A stretch of DNA of 51,855 bases, from assembly GCA_043808325.1 (NCBI GenBank), contig JAZDEY010000030.1, positions 1-51,855 on the forward strand. The letters run 5' to 3'. This DNA is from JAZDEY01 sp043808325 [NCBI: Candidatus Eiseniibacteriota bacterium] (lineage in GTDB: Bacteria; Arandabacterota; Arandabacteria; Arandabacterales). A program made the position numbers and the translations under genes. The notes under the pieces were generated by a model. It was not told the DNA's origin, made no database searches, and worked only from the letters and a program-made list of their open reading frames with translations. Each line of letters opens with the position of its first letter. Position 1 is the stretch's first letter. Positions 17,764-24,841 of the stretch are shown here, in pieces.

Positions 17764-17860
17764 TCACAGGATGTCTGCGATATCTACTCAAGTTTGAAGG
17801 AGGCAGGGGCGTGACCTAACAGCCACCGTCGGAATGAAATCGGTATCTAGTCCTCACTCA

Positions 17861-18091
17861 TCATCCCTCGGTCTCGGGTTCGCCAGCCTCCTTGTCCTGC
17901 TCCCCACTTGGATTGCCAGCGTCTCTCCACTCAAAGATGACCCTCGTCTGCTCCCCGGCCTTGCCCTCTTCCCTCAGGAGCTCCTCCAGCCTGATGAGTT
18001 TATCCAGATCCGAGACGCTGGGCTTCACCTTGCCCTCAGCCATGGCCTTGGCCACTTGAAGAAGCCCCATCTCAACGAGCTTCCGGTCCAC
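17861..18091 (-). pseudogene. Terminase-small-subunit-like C-terminal fragment, copy 5
   Basis: 76 residues, among the best preserved copies: KLVEMGLLQVAKAMAEGKVK, PSVSDLDKLIRLEELLREEG, then EQTRVIFEWRDAGNPSGEQD. Lies upstream of the pilin-like gene, mirroring copy 2 upstream of the RCC1 gene. Confidence 0.55.
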
Positions 18092-18191
18092 GATAAACAG
18101 TGACGTTGCCCTTACTCAAGTCCGCGGCCAAAGGATCCGATAGTAATGTAAGGTAAACCAATTGCCACAAACGTAAGAAGGGGGATGCACA

Positions 18192-18497
18192 ATGCAGTAT
18201 CCGATCCTTGCTGGTCTATTTGTTCTATTGCTAGTTCTGTACCTGGAACACCACAAGGGACAGAGGAAAATCGCTGGGGATTTCCAGGGCAAGATCGACC
18301 GGTTGCAACGCGAGATAAAGCAGATTGAGAATGACCTCCGCAAGACATCCGAGAGGACGGACACCGTTAGCAAGGAATTCGTCGGCCTGCAGCACGGGCT
18401 CACCTCAGTATCCAATCAGCTGGTTGGAATGAGAGAGCAACAGAGAGAGAGTCAGCCGATTGCCCTTGAAGAGACTCGGGACGCACACCTGGAGTGA
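18192..18497 (+). CDS. Small membrane-anchored coiled-coil protein
   Basis: 101 residues, ATG 18192 with AAGGGGG upstream. The first 17 residues after Met are a membrane anchor (YPILAGLFVLLLVLYL). The rest is charged and helical with heptad character (DFQGKIDRLQREIKQIENDL, then RTDTVSKEFVGLQHGLTSVS), predicting a single-pass protein with a cytoplasmic or periplasmic coiled coil. I do not recognise the family. It stands between terminase-fragment copies 5 and 6. Confidence 0.65.
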   Translation: MQYPILAGLFVLLLVLYLEHHKGQRKIAGDFQGKIDRLQREIKQIENDLRKTSERTDTVSKEFVGLQHGLTSVSNQLVGMREQQRESQPIALEETRDAHLE

Positions 18498-18580
18498 GGT
18501 CGGGCCAGGAATCGGCCTATCGCGGATAGGTGATTCGGGGCACATTCACAAGAATGCAATGACGACCGGATAGCCGCTGT

Positions 18581-18769
18581 TTATTGCCCCCCGGTTTCGG
18601 GTTGGCCAGCCTTCTTGTCTTGCTCATCACTCGGATTGCTGGCATCTCTCCACTCAAAGATGGTCCTCGTCTGCTCCCCTGCCTTGCCCTCTTCTCTCAA
18701 GAACTCCTCCAGCCTGATGAGTCTATCCAGGTCTGAGACGGTGACTTTGACCTTGCCCGCGGCCCGCAA
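18581..18769 (-). pseudogene. Terminase-small-subunit-like C-terminal fragment, copy 6
   Basis: 62 residues: AAGKVKVTVSDLDRLIRLEE, FLREEGKAGEQTRTIFEWRD, ASNPSDEQDKKAGQPETGG. More truncated at its N-terminal side than the other copies and the most divergent there (KVKVTVSD). Confidence 0.5.
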
Positions 18770-18969
18770 GCACTTTGACAGGTGCCTGAAACTGTGGTAA
18801 TGGTGAGATAACGGTTGTAGAGCTTCATCCAGTAGAAGAGTAGGCTAAAGGGTGCTATCTGGAAACGGCATAAGCCGTAGTTAACCGGGCTGGCCTTGCC
18901 TGTCAGATCAACGAGTCCATGAAGAGAGCGAGAAGCAGACACTCGATTATCTGAAGGGAGTTGGAAAGC

Positions 18970-19137
18970 ATGCGTCGTCGCGGTCCCATATTCACTGCAA
19001 TCATGTTCATTATCTTCGCCGTCATGTTCTCAGTGGTCTTCTGGCCTAAGGTCTCCGTGGCGGCGAAGCTAGCGTTCTTCGCAGCAGGCATTGGCTGTGG
19101 TGCAAGCATCGCTCGCTCGGTGCGTCGCGGTTCATAG
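18970..19137 (+). CDS. Small two-helix membrane protein
   Basis: 55 residues, ATG 18970 to TAG 19137, with GGGAG about ten bases upstream. It begins MRRRGPIFTAIMFIIFAVMF and continues into a second hydrophobic stretch (VAAKLAFFAAGIGCGASIA), ending in a basic tail (RSVRRGS). Positive charges at both ends and two hydrophobic segments predict a hairpin inner-membrane protein with both termini inside. The family is unknown; the regular membrane-protein composition and ribosome site support a real gene. Confidence 0.5.
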   Translation: MRRRGPIFTAIMFIIFAVMFSVVFWPKVSVAAKLAFFAAGIGCGASIARSVRRGS

Positions 19138-19381
19138 GGAGAGCGGGCGTAAGACATACTTGGGCTGCTGCGGCGTCACGAGTCTTGCAGCCTTGAACGC
19201 CAGATAGACGTAGTTATGCCGGATCGGCATAAGCCGCAGTTGGATCGCGTTCTAGAGTAGAGACAATGCGCGACGATGGTGATCTTGAATAGGTCACTTC
19301 ATGTTGCGAAGTAGTTTGCACTTGACTGTGGCGGGGCGCTTCTTGAGGCGTTGGCTGGAAACCCATTCTGGAGGCTGCCGA

Positions 19382-19675
19382 ATGAATTTTTCAACAATGG
19401 TCAAGCATCCGAGCGCCTTTCTTCCGGTGGCGATGTCGTTCGCAGCCCTCGCCACGGTGCTCGCTCACGTTGTCATATTCGGCGCTGTCCGTGAGGCCGA
19501 TGAGGGCACCGCCGCCCATATCTTTCAGCTGCTCATGATTGCAGAGGTACCAATCGTGGCGTTCTTCGCGATCAAGTGGTTACCGCGGTTTCCAAGACAG
19601 GTGCTGCAGGTACTGGCGCTCCAAGTCGGGGCTGCACTCGCAGCACTTGCACCCGTCTTCTTTCTCAACCTCTAA
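19382..19675 (+). CDS. Small multi-pass membrane protein
   Basis: 97 residues from ATG 19382 (GGAGGCTGCCGA upstream; an in-frame start at 19301 lacks a ribosome site). Three hydrophobic segments: FLPVAMSFAALATVLAHVVI, IFQLLMIAEVPIVAFFAIKW and VLALQVGAALAALAPVFFLN. A charged loop (READEGTAAH) follows the first. This looks like a three-helix inner-membrane protein of a conserved hypothetical family; no function can be assigned. It lies between the 18970 gene and a block of mobile-element relics. Confidence 0.65.
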   Translation: MNFSTMVKHPSAFLPVAMSFAALATVLAHVVIFGAVREADEGTAAHIFQLLMIAEVPIVAFFAIKWLPRFPRQVLQVLALQVGAALAALAPVFFLNL

Positions 19676-19699
19676 GCCGAGAGGTCGCCTGCTACGCAC

Positions 19700-19868
19700 A
19701 AACGCGATGCGGTCTATCAACGTTCGATCCCATCTTTCATGCTCCGCTCGGCAACCGCCTTAGCAACCTAGGCATCTCTCTCCCGCAACCGCCTGCTCCA
19801 CTCAAACGACCTGCCCCACATCTTGACAGCGCCGACTGAGACCCCGAATTCCTCAGCAACCATCTTGT
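19700..19868 (-). pseudogene. N-terminal half of a terminase-small-subunit-like HTH gene, with nonsense codon
   Basis: Minus-strand residues NYKMVAEEFGVSVGAVKMWG and RSFEWSRRLRERDA have the HTH pattern of small-terminase proteins (YxxVAEExGVSxxxVxxW...W..R...D). A TAG then interrupts the frame, and the frame continues VAKAVAERSMKDGIER, as such proteins do. This is the half missing from the C-terminal fragment copies elsewhere in the window. At 19873 it is joined directly to another dispersed repeat. Confidence 0.5.
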
Positions 19869-19872
19869 AGTT

Positions 19873-19945
19873 CCTGGATGTCGATGACATCGACAGGTGG
19901 GAAATTCGTCTTCTGGTGTGTGTAGCGGGCCCCGCTACCATACCG
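19873..19945 (-). repeat. Short third copy of the dispersed element
   Basis: About 73 bases nearly identical to 25614-25689 and 33150-33223. The minus strand would encode the motif THQKTNFPPVDVIDIQ in all copies; here a missing G in a run of Gs shifts the frame. It is joined without a gap to the integrase relic at 19946. Confidence 0.6.
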
Positions 19946-20062
19946 CAAGGCTGGCGACCTAAGGCTGGGCCAGACCCCACTCGGGCATCGCCACATCAGC
20001 ACGACTGAGATCCACATGCGGGTGGAGGACAAAGACCTCTGGCGAGCGCTCGAGAGGCTATA
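19946..20062 (+). pseudogene. C-terminal relic of a tyrosine recombinase
   Basis: The plus strand reads GDLRLGQTPLGHRHISTTEI then HMRVEDKDLWRALERL and stop TAG. It aligns residue for residue with the last 36 residues of the integrase at 6366-7226 (GDLRLVQTALGHKHITTTEI...). The catalytic Tyr position is His (TEIHMRV), so even this part would be inactive. The rest of the gene is gone. It marks an old integrase-associated junction inside the accessory zone. Confidence 0.8.
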
Positions 20063-20077
20063 GCCTCACCGGCCCAA

Positions 20078-20136
20078 GAGCCTGCTTCTCTCTACTTGTT
20101 CAATGGGCATTGAACGAATGAGCCTGCTTCTCGCTA
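20078..20136. repeat. Direct repeats flanking an inverted repeat after the integrase relic
   Basis: GAGCCTGCTTCTCKCTA occurs at 20078-20094 and 20120-20136. Between them is a perfect inverted repeat, GTTCAATG-GG-CATTGAAC (20098-20115). It occupies the same place relative to the integrase relic as the AAAAGTMTA cluster does to the intact integrase, which suggests a recombination-site arrangement. Confidence 0.45.
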
Positions 20137-20281
20137 TAGTGCGGGACAGATCCAGGACTCCTGCTCATCTTCAACCTCCTCGAGTGTCGACTATCGCTGC
20201 GATTCGCAGTTGTCGCATGGGGAGAATACTCGTATAGTTCAAGCGCAGAGACCCACGAGAGTACGGCAAGGTCGCGAGTCG

Positions 20282-21448
20282 ATGAGAAGGCTTCTCTTGA
20301 TCCTGAAGTTTACCTGCGCTTGGTGCCGGGCAGGTGACCGCGGCAGAATCAGTCTGCTTGCAGCCGCTTCCTTGGTGCTTGCTTCTTCTCAGGTCCTCGG
20401 CTCACGTACTTTGATGTGGCCGTCCGATGAGATGGCTCGCATGTACCTGAACGCAGATCTGGTCATCGTGGGTAGCGCCATTTCTTCGCGAACAGATACC
20501 CTCCGATCGTGGGATTCGCTCGGCACGGACGGCTGGACCTACCACCACAAAGCAATGATCGATGTGTATTGGGTAGCGGTGGATAGCGTGCTCAAGGGAG
20601 ACTACAGAGACTCCGCGATCGTCATCCATACCACCCAATATGGAGGTGGTATCGATAGATCGAGATTCGACAAGTTTGATGAAGCCGGACGCCCGAGGTA
20701 TGTGGGAGAGATGGTCGATACATACGATGAGAGAGACTCAATCAGTGAGCGCGGAGAGCAGATCATACTCCTCGACAAGCAGGACTCTCTATATACGTTG
20801 ACCCTCGCAGTCGATCCCGATGAGTCCATCGTGGCCTTCTATCGAGAGGTGCAGGAAAAGGGTGAGAACTATTTCAGAAGCAATCAGGCCGAGGCTCGGC
20901 TTCACTCAGCACGGGGAATCGGACCTCGTCCGACACGGGAAGCCAGCCCTCCCCCACCGGAGCCGGAGTCCGTATTGGAAGCGCTCGGAGCGGCCTACGG
21001 AAGTCGAGATGTCACTATGCTCGCGGACCTTCTGGCCCCGGACTTCCTCTTCTATCCCGTTCTAGACAGGCACGGCGGAGGCCAGCAGTCGCATGCCGTA
21101 GAGCACTGGGATAGGGACCAGGAGATCGCAATCCACAAGAATATGTTCAATCCGGACTTTGTGGGCAAGGATGGATTCCGGGGCGCCGACTGCGTTTACG
21201 CTACGTTCGAGCTCCTCGGTAAGGAGCCCGGTGGGGCCGCCGATGGCGGTTGTTGGGAGTTGACATTTCGCGCAGTGTGGAGCCTCTTGCACGCACGGTT
21301 AGACCCGGCGCCATTCGGAGTCAGGTTCGAAGGGGTAGCCCGCCTAGTCGTAAAGCCAGATCCCGAGAAGCCCGGCCACTGGCTCATTGAGACCTGGCGA
21401 GAAGACCCCGGCGAAATCAGGTTTATCTACTCCCAGACCGATCACTAA
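20282..21448 (+). CDS. Exported protein with C-terminal NTF2-like domain
   Basis: 388 residues from ATG 20282; a TTG at 20210 is possible, but signal-peptide character begins only here (LLLILKFTCAW... and ISLLAAASLVLASSQVLG). Residues about 45-190 form an alpha/beta region I do not recognise (LNADLVIVGSAISSRTDTL, VYWVAVDSVLKGDYRDSAIV, ERGEQIILLDKQDSLYTLTL). This resembles the exported domains that score cost or transfer in other hypothetical proteins, but a name would be a guess. A Pro-rich linker (REASPPPPEPES) leads to an NTF2/SnoaL-like domain (about 225-385: VLEALGAAYGSRDVTMLADL, LLAPDFLFYP). No C-terminal tail of either class is present. The protein is probably periplasmic. Confidence 0.65.
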   Translation: MRRLLLILKFTCAWCRAGDRGRISLLAAASLVLASSQVLGSRTLMWPSDEMARMYLNADLVIVGSAISSRTDTLRSWDSLGTDGWTYHHKAMIDVYWVAVDSVLKGDYRDSAIVIHTTQYGGGIDRSRFDKFDEAGRPRYVGEMVDTYDERDSISERGEQIILLDKQDSLYTLTLAVDPDESIVAFYREVQEKGENYFRSNQAEARLHSARGIGPRPTREASPPPPEPESVLEALGAAYGSRDVTMLADLLAPDFLFYPVLDRHGGGQQSHAVEHWDRDQEIAIHKNMFNPDFVGKDGFRGADCVYATFELLGKEPGGAADGGCWELTFRAVWSLLHARLDPAPFGVRFEGVARLVVKPDPEKPGHWLIETWREDPGEIRFIYSQTDH

Positions 21449-21452
21449 ACCG

Positions 21453-21481
21453 TTGGCGTGCCGGGTTAGGTGTGCTATAAT
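21453..21481 (+). promoter_or_regulatory. Sigma70 promoter of the beta-helix gene
   Basis: TTGGCG (21453-21458), 17 bases, TATAAT (21476-21481), with TGTGC extending the -10. It lies five bases past the upstream stop codon and 22 bases before the start codon at 21504. Confidence 0.75.
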
Positions 21482-21503
21482 CCGCTTAGGAGAGTGCGAG
21501 AAC

Positions 21504-22877
21504 ATGAGACGCGCGATGTTCCTCTTGTTCGCGGTGGTCATGGTTCACTGCTCCACTGCCTCCGCCCGCACCTGGTACGTCAAGCCTGACGGGAGCGGTG
21601 ATCTTCCCACGATCAAGGCTGCTGTCGACTCTGCCGCAGCTCAGGGCGACACCATCCTGCTTGCGAACGGCACATTCACTGGCATAGAGAACCGCGGGGT
21701 GGATTGCCTCGACAAGGCCTTAACGATAATCTCAGAGAGTGGTGATCCCGGTCTCTGCGTGATCGATTGTGGTCATGCCGGACCCGGCGACGATCTGACT
21801 GCTCTCTATTTTCGTGCCTCCGAACGTGGAGTGCCACGGCTCGAAGGGGTGACGATAGCGGGCACCTGCGGAGGCGTGATTTGTGACACGAGTTCCTGCC
21901 CGGTCATCGCCAATTGCGTCTTCCGGGATAACCACTGCTATGGCGCAGAGATCGGACCGCCTGGCGGAGGTCTGCGCTGCTACACCAATTCCAGCCCCCT
22001 GGTCATCAACTGCACTTTCCTCAGGAACGGAGGCGATGCAGGTGGAGGGATTTACTGTCATAACAGCTCGGCGACCATAGTGAATACCTCATTCTTCGAA
22101 AACTGGGCAGGCTTAGGAGGAGGTGTCGGAATCGATGGTGGCACCTCAAGACTGACCAACTGCTTGTTTTCAGGGAACGCCGGTGGGAGCCCCTTCATTG
22201 GCTCTGGGGGAGGGGGCCTGTGGTGCGGAGGTTCGGCGGAATTAGTCAACTGCACTTTCCAGGATAACGTGTGTTATGGACCCGGAGGTGGTCTGTATTT
22301 CGAGCCGGGCTCTGACTCTGACTTGTTGACGTTGACCGGATGCACCTTCATAAACAACCGAGTTGAAAGCAGTAACCACATGCCCCGCGGTGGTGCGATA
22401 GCCATGGGGTATATGTTTCAGGGACACCGGTCCAACCTTACCATTACCAACTGCACCTTCTGGGGCAATCGAGCCGACGACTTCCACCGCGATGGTAGCG
22501 CACTATCTATCGAGGGACCTTCGAACGTCAACTTGGAGAACACCTTGATTGCTTTCGGTGGCGACGGAGCAGCCATCTGCTGCTCTATGTCGGACACCCC
22601 AATTCTGAAGTGCTGTGATATCTATGGCAACGCTGACGGCGATTGGGTGGGGTGCATTGCAGGCCAAGGTGGCGTCAACGGCGACTTTTCCGCGGATCCA
22701 AGGTTCTGCGACACACGGAGTGGATATCTCATGGTCGAGGACTGTTCGCCCTGCCTTCCAGGCCATCATCCGGACGGGTCTAACTGCGGCGTCATTGGTG
22801 CCTTTGGATCGGGCTGTGAATGTGGTGCGGCAACTGAGCCAGCCACCTGGGGCACCATCAAGGCGATGTACAGGTGA
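21504..22877 (+). CDS. Secreted right-handed beta-helix protein with TWGxIKA tail
   Basis: 457 residues from ATG 21504 (AGGAGAG upstream); the longer frame back to 21387 has no signal-peptide character. A signal peptide (RRAMFLLFAVVMVHCSTASA) is followed by a pectate-lyase-like start (TWYVKPDGSGDLPTIKAAVD) and many beta-helix turns with the recurring pattern xxINCTFxxNxxxxGGGI and NCLFSGN. This is the pattern of the parallel beta-helix repeat / choice-of-anchor proteins common in such genomes. It ends in a Cys-rich segment (CSPCLPGHHPDGSNCG) and then EPATWGTIKAMYR. Polysaccharide binding or cleavage is possible, but no catalytic signature is obvious. It probably forms an operon with the next gene, 46 bases downstream. 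Confidence 0.85.
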   Translation: MRRAMFLLFAVVMVHCSTASARTWYVKPDGSGDLPTIKAAVDSAAAQGDTILLANGTFTGIENRGVDCLDKALTIISESGDPGLCVIDCGHAGPGDDLTALYFRASERGVPRLEGVTIAGTCGGVICDTSSCPVIANCVFRDNHCYGAEIGPPGGGLRCYTNSSPLVINCTFLRNGGDAGGGIYCHNSSATIVNTSFFENWAGLGGGVGIDGGTSRLTNCLFSGNAGGSPFIGSGGGGLWCGGSAELVNCTFQDNVCYGPGGGLYFEPGSDSDLLTLTGCTFINNRVESSNHMPRGGAIAMGYMFQGHRSNLTITNCTFWGNRADDFHRDGSALSIEGPSNVNLENTLIAFGGDGAAICCSMSDTPILKCCDIYGNADGDWVGCIAGQGGVNGDFSADPRFCDTRSGYLMVEDCSPCLPGHHPDGSNCGVIGAFGSGCECGAATEPATWGTIKAMYR

Positions 22878-22923
22878 CGTGGCTCCGTTGCATATCGCGT
22901 TTCTGATGAGGAGGTGATTGTCG

Positions 22924-23349
22924 GTGAGGCAAGTGATGAATGTCTCCGCGATGATTGCCTGGATTGTAGTCCTGATTTGTGCGATGCCTTCCGCGGGAGT
23001 TGCGTGTCCGGGGACATCGATCGTGTGGGCTGATCACTATTCAGCCTGCCCTGGAGACACAGTCAGCATCTATGTCCTGGTCCAGGACTGCTATGGTGTA
23101 GTACTTCCTGGCAAGATCGTTCACTTCTATTCAAGTCGCGGTTCTTACGACACGGTGATCGGCAGCCCTGACGTCACGGATGCAAACGGCATCGGTCGGG
23201 CGAGGATCACGTCAATGGTAGTCGGAGGTTGCCAAGTCTACGTAAACTGTCAGGGCATCATTCTCGGACCAAGTGAGGCTATTGTGTGGTCCGGCGCTTC
23301 AACAACTGAACACACTACCTGGGGTGCGATCAAGGCAATTTGCAGGTAG
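22924..23349 (+). CDS. Small secreted Ig-like protein with TWGxIKA tail
   Basis: 141 residues from GTG 22924. AGGAGGTGAT upstream would be too close to TTG 22918, so GTG is preferred. The signal peptide is MNVSAMIAWIVVLICAMPSAGVA. The body is one Ig-like domain of the invasin/Big_1 type: VLVQDCYGVVLPGKIVHFYS, then TDANGIGRARITSMVVGGCQ. It ends EHTTWGAIKAICR, with Cys in the usual Tyr position of the tail. It has three possible disulfide pairs. An adhesin-like or surface role is inferred from the fold only. Probably co-transcribed with the beta-helix gene. Confidence 0.75.
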   Translation: MRQVMNVSAMIAWIVVLICAMPSAGVACPGTSIVWADHYSACPGDTVSIYVLVQDCYGVVLPGKIVHFYSSRGSYDTVIGSPDVTDANGIGRARITSMVVGGCQVYVNCQGIILGPSEAIVWSGASTTEHTTWGAIKAICR

Positions 23350-23401
23350 GCTTATCCGGAAGGTCTCGCCAGCTCCGCTCCGTCACAGGCTCTGGCCGTC
23401 C

Positions 23402-23701
23402 TCAGCCAGAGTCCCCTCCGCGGCGCGCTCCTATCTGCTCCTGCATCAGAAGCACCCGGCTGCTGAACCTCCTGAACTCCTCATCCTTCAGAAGCTCTTT
23501 GAGAACCTCATACCTGTCGCCGGTATCGATCATCTCCTGTTGGACAACATTCAGCCGATCACAGGGCTCGCCCCGGATCACGCGTTCATCCTGTACCGCT
23601 TTGAAGTAGGCATCAGCAGCATCTTTCGAGGTTCGGAACCCGTCCTCTATTATCCTCTGAAGTGCCTTTGCCTGGATAGCCCCGCCTGCTTGGCCTGGCA
23701 C
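23402..23701 (-). CDS. Hypothetical protein of the terminase-like element
   Basis: 99 residues, starting at a GTG at 23701 without a clear ribosome site. It is helical and charged: ALQRIIEDGFRTSKDAADAY, RLNVVQQEMIDTGDRYEVLK, ELLKDEEFRRFSSRVLLMQE. A decayed fragment of the same gene lies at 15270-15375. In both places a terminase-like fragment precedes it, so it is probably the second gene of the dispersed element. I do not recognise the family; it may no longer be expressed. Confidence 0.4.
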   Translation of the reverse strand: MPGQAGGAIQAKALQRIIEDGFRTSKDAADAYFKAVQDERVIRGEPCDRLNVVQQEMIDTGDRYEVLKELLKDEEFRRFSSRVLLMQEQIGARRGGDSG

Positions 23702-23724
23702 CGACCGGAGCGACGGAACAGCCG

Positions 23725-23797
23725 CAGTTCATTCTCCCTCAGCCGCGGGCCCTCCGGATTTCTCGTCTGGCTCCCCACTTGGAGCGTCAGCGTCAAT
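23725..23797 (-). pseudogene. Terminase-small-subunit-like fragment, copy 8 (tail only)
   Basis: About 70 bases matching the acidic C-terminal tail and stop region of the other copies, joined directly upstream of the 23402-23701 gene. It confirms that the two genes were adjacent in the ancestral element. Confidence 0.4.
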
Positions 23798-23815
23798 AAG
23801 GCGGGGCAGAGACGG

Positions 23816-23842
23816 CGAGGGCCCCGCCGGGCAGGGCCCTCG
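23816..23842 (-). terminator. Terminator of the outer-membrane protein gene
   Basis: CGAGGGCCC (23816-23824) pairs perfectly with GGGCCCTCG (23834-23842), about 70 bases past the stop codon at 23913. No T-run. Confidence 0.55.
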
Positions 23843-23912
23843 GTATTGATACCCCGACTGTATGAGCCGGCGCCGAAGACCAGCGCCAGCGGCTAGCGGT
23901 CGGCCTTAAGCG

Positions 23913-24524
23913 CTAGAACGCGACTCCCACCAGTACGGAGATCACGTTGTTCTTGACGTCGGCCTCCCACGCGGAGTTGTCAATGGTCGTCAGCCCGAGA
24001 TCATAGCGGGCCTCGAGCATAGCTCTGTGGTTCATCATCGGGAAACCGATCCCGCCGCCGATGATTATTCCCAGATCGGTGCCCTTCACATCTTCGTCAT
24101 CCAACTCGATGGTTATGAGTTGGTCACTGGCTTCCACTTTCGATGACACCTTGAAGGCCACCTCCGGACCGGCGGCGACGAAGGGGTCGATCGCTCCCGA
24201 CGTCGGGATATTGATCTTGAAGAGCATTGGGATCTCGATGTAGGTGAGCTTCCACGTCCACTCGCGGTCGCCTTCAGTGTACTTGGCGCCCTTCATGGCA
24301 TAAAGCAGCTCCGGCTGGAAGCTGATCATTTCGTTTATGGGGATCTCAATGAACCCACCGAAGCAGCCGACAATCCGAGAATCGGGGCTTTCAACGTCAT
24401 CCCCGTGGACACTCGCAATACTGAGCCCACCCTTGATGCCGTACCCCGTGCCCGCAGTCGCGGCGAACGCCTGCGAAGCAACCAACACCAACGCCAGAGC
24501 CAGCGCAGCGACTAACTGTCTCAT
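23913..24524 (-). CDS. PorT-like outer-membrane beta-barrel protein
   Basis: 203 residues from ATG 24524 (GGGGGAGG five bases upstream). After a signal peptide (LVAALALALVLVASQAFA) come alternating beta-strands of a small barrel: GYGIKGGLSIASVHGDD, GGFIEIPINEMISFQPELLY, YIEIPMLFKINIPTSGAIDP, and GIGFPMMNHRAMLEARYDLG. The strands GCFGGFIE and FAAGPEVAF are typical of the OMP_b-brl_2/PorT family. The last residues (VLVGVAF) end in Phe, as BAM substrates do. It places a Gram-negative-type outer membrane in this organism. Function beyond a small barrel or porin is unknown. It stands alone with its own terminator. Confidence 0.85.
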   Translation of the reverse strand: MRQLVAALALALVLVASQAFAATAGTGYGIKGGLSIASVHGDDVESPDSRIVGCFGGFIEIPINEMISFQPELLYAMKGAKYTEGDREWTWKLTYIEIPMLFKINIPTSGAIDPFVAAGPEVAFKVSSKVEASDQLITIELDDEDVKGTDLGIIIGGGIGFPMMNHRAMLEARYDLGLTTIDNSAWEADVKNNVISVLVGVAF

Positions 24525-24635
24525 TTGATCCTCCCCCATGTTGAGTACAGCAATCTGTGTGTGAATCCTGAAGGTAGCGCGTCTCGGTCACCTCCTTCCG
24601 CATGCCCGCGCGCAATCGCGCATCTTATATCACCA

Positions 24636-24791
24636 CTTGGCCGACCTGGCAAGAGGAATCTGAGGCCGACCGGGTCGCTCAGCGGCGGCGGCAGGCCGGG
24701 CGAGGTCATGGATGTGGTTGTAGCTGGCAGCTTCATCTATCTCGCAGATGGCTACGGTCTGCAGATTCTCTTGAGTCAGTGCGGCAGTTAA
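24636..24791 (+). pseudogene. C-terminal relic of an LVIVD-repeat protein
   Basis: The plus strand reads PGEVMDVVVAGSFIYLADGY then GLQILL and stop TAA at 24789-24791. This is the LVIVD-repeat signature (VxVxGxYxYVADxxxGLQIL) of secreted propellers. Only one unit remains, with one residue missing from the usual spacing, and upstream sequence is not recognisable. Confidence 0.4.
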
Positions 24792-24841
24792 GACCTAATC
24801 TGGCAGTTGGTCTTGAAATGCAATCGGCATTTCGCCATTGG

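Noticed and set aside
19215-19231. Hairpin TATGCCG-gat-CGGCATA as a mobile-element end
   Set aside because: A short perfect stem with a partial copy near 18862, but no link to a gene or element boundary could be shown.
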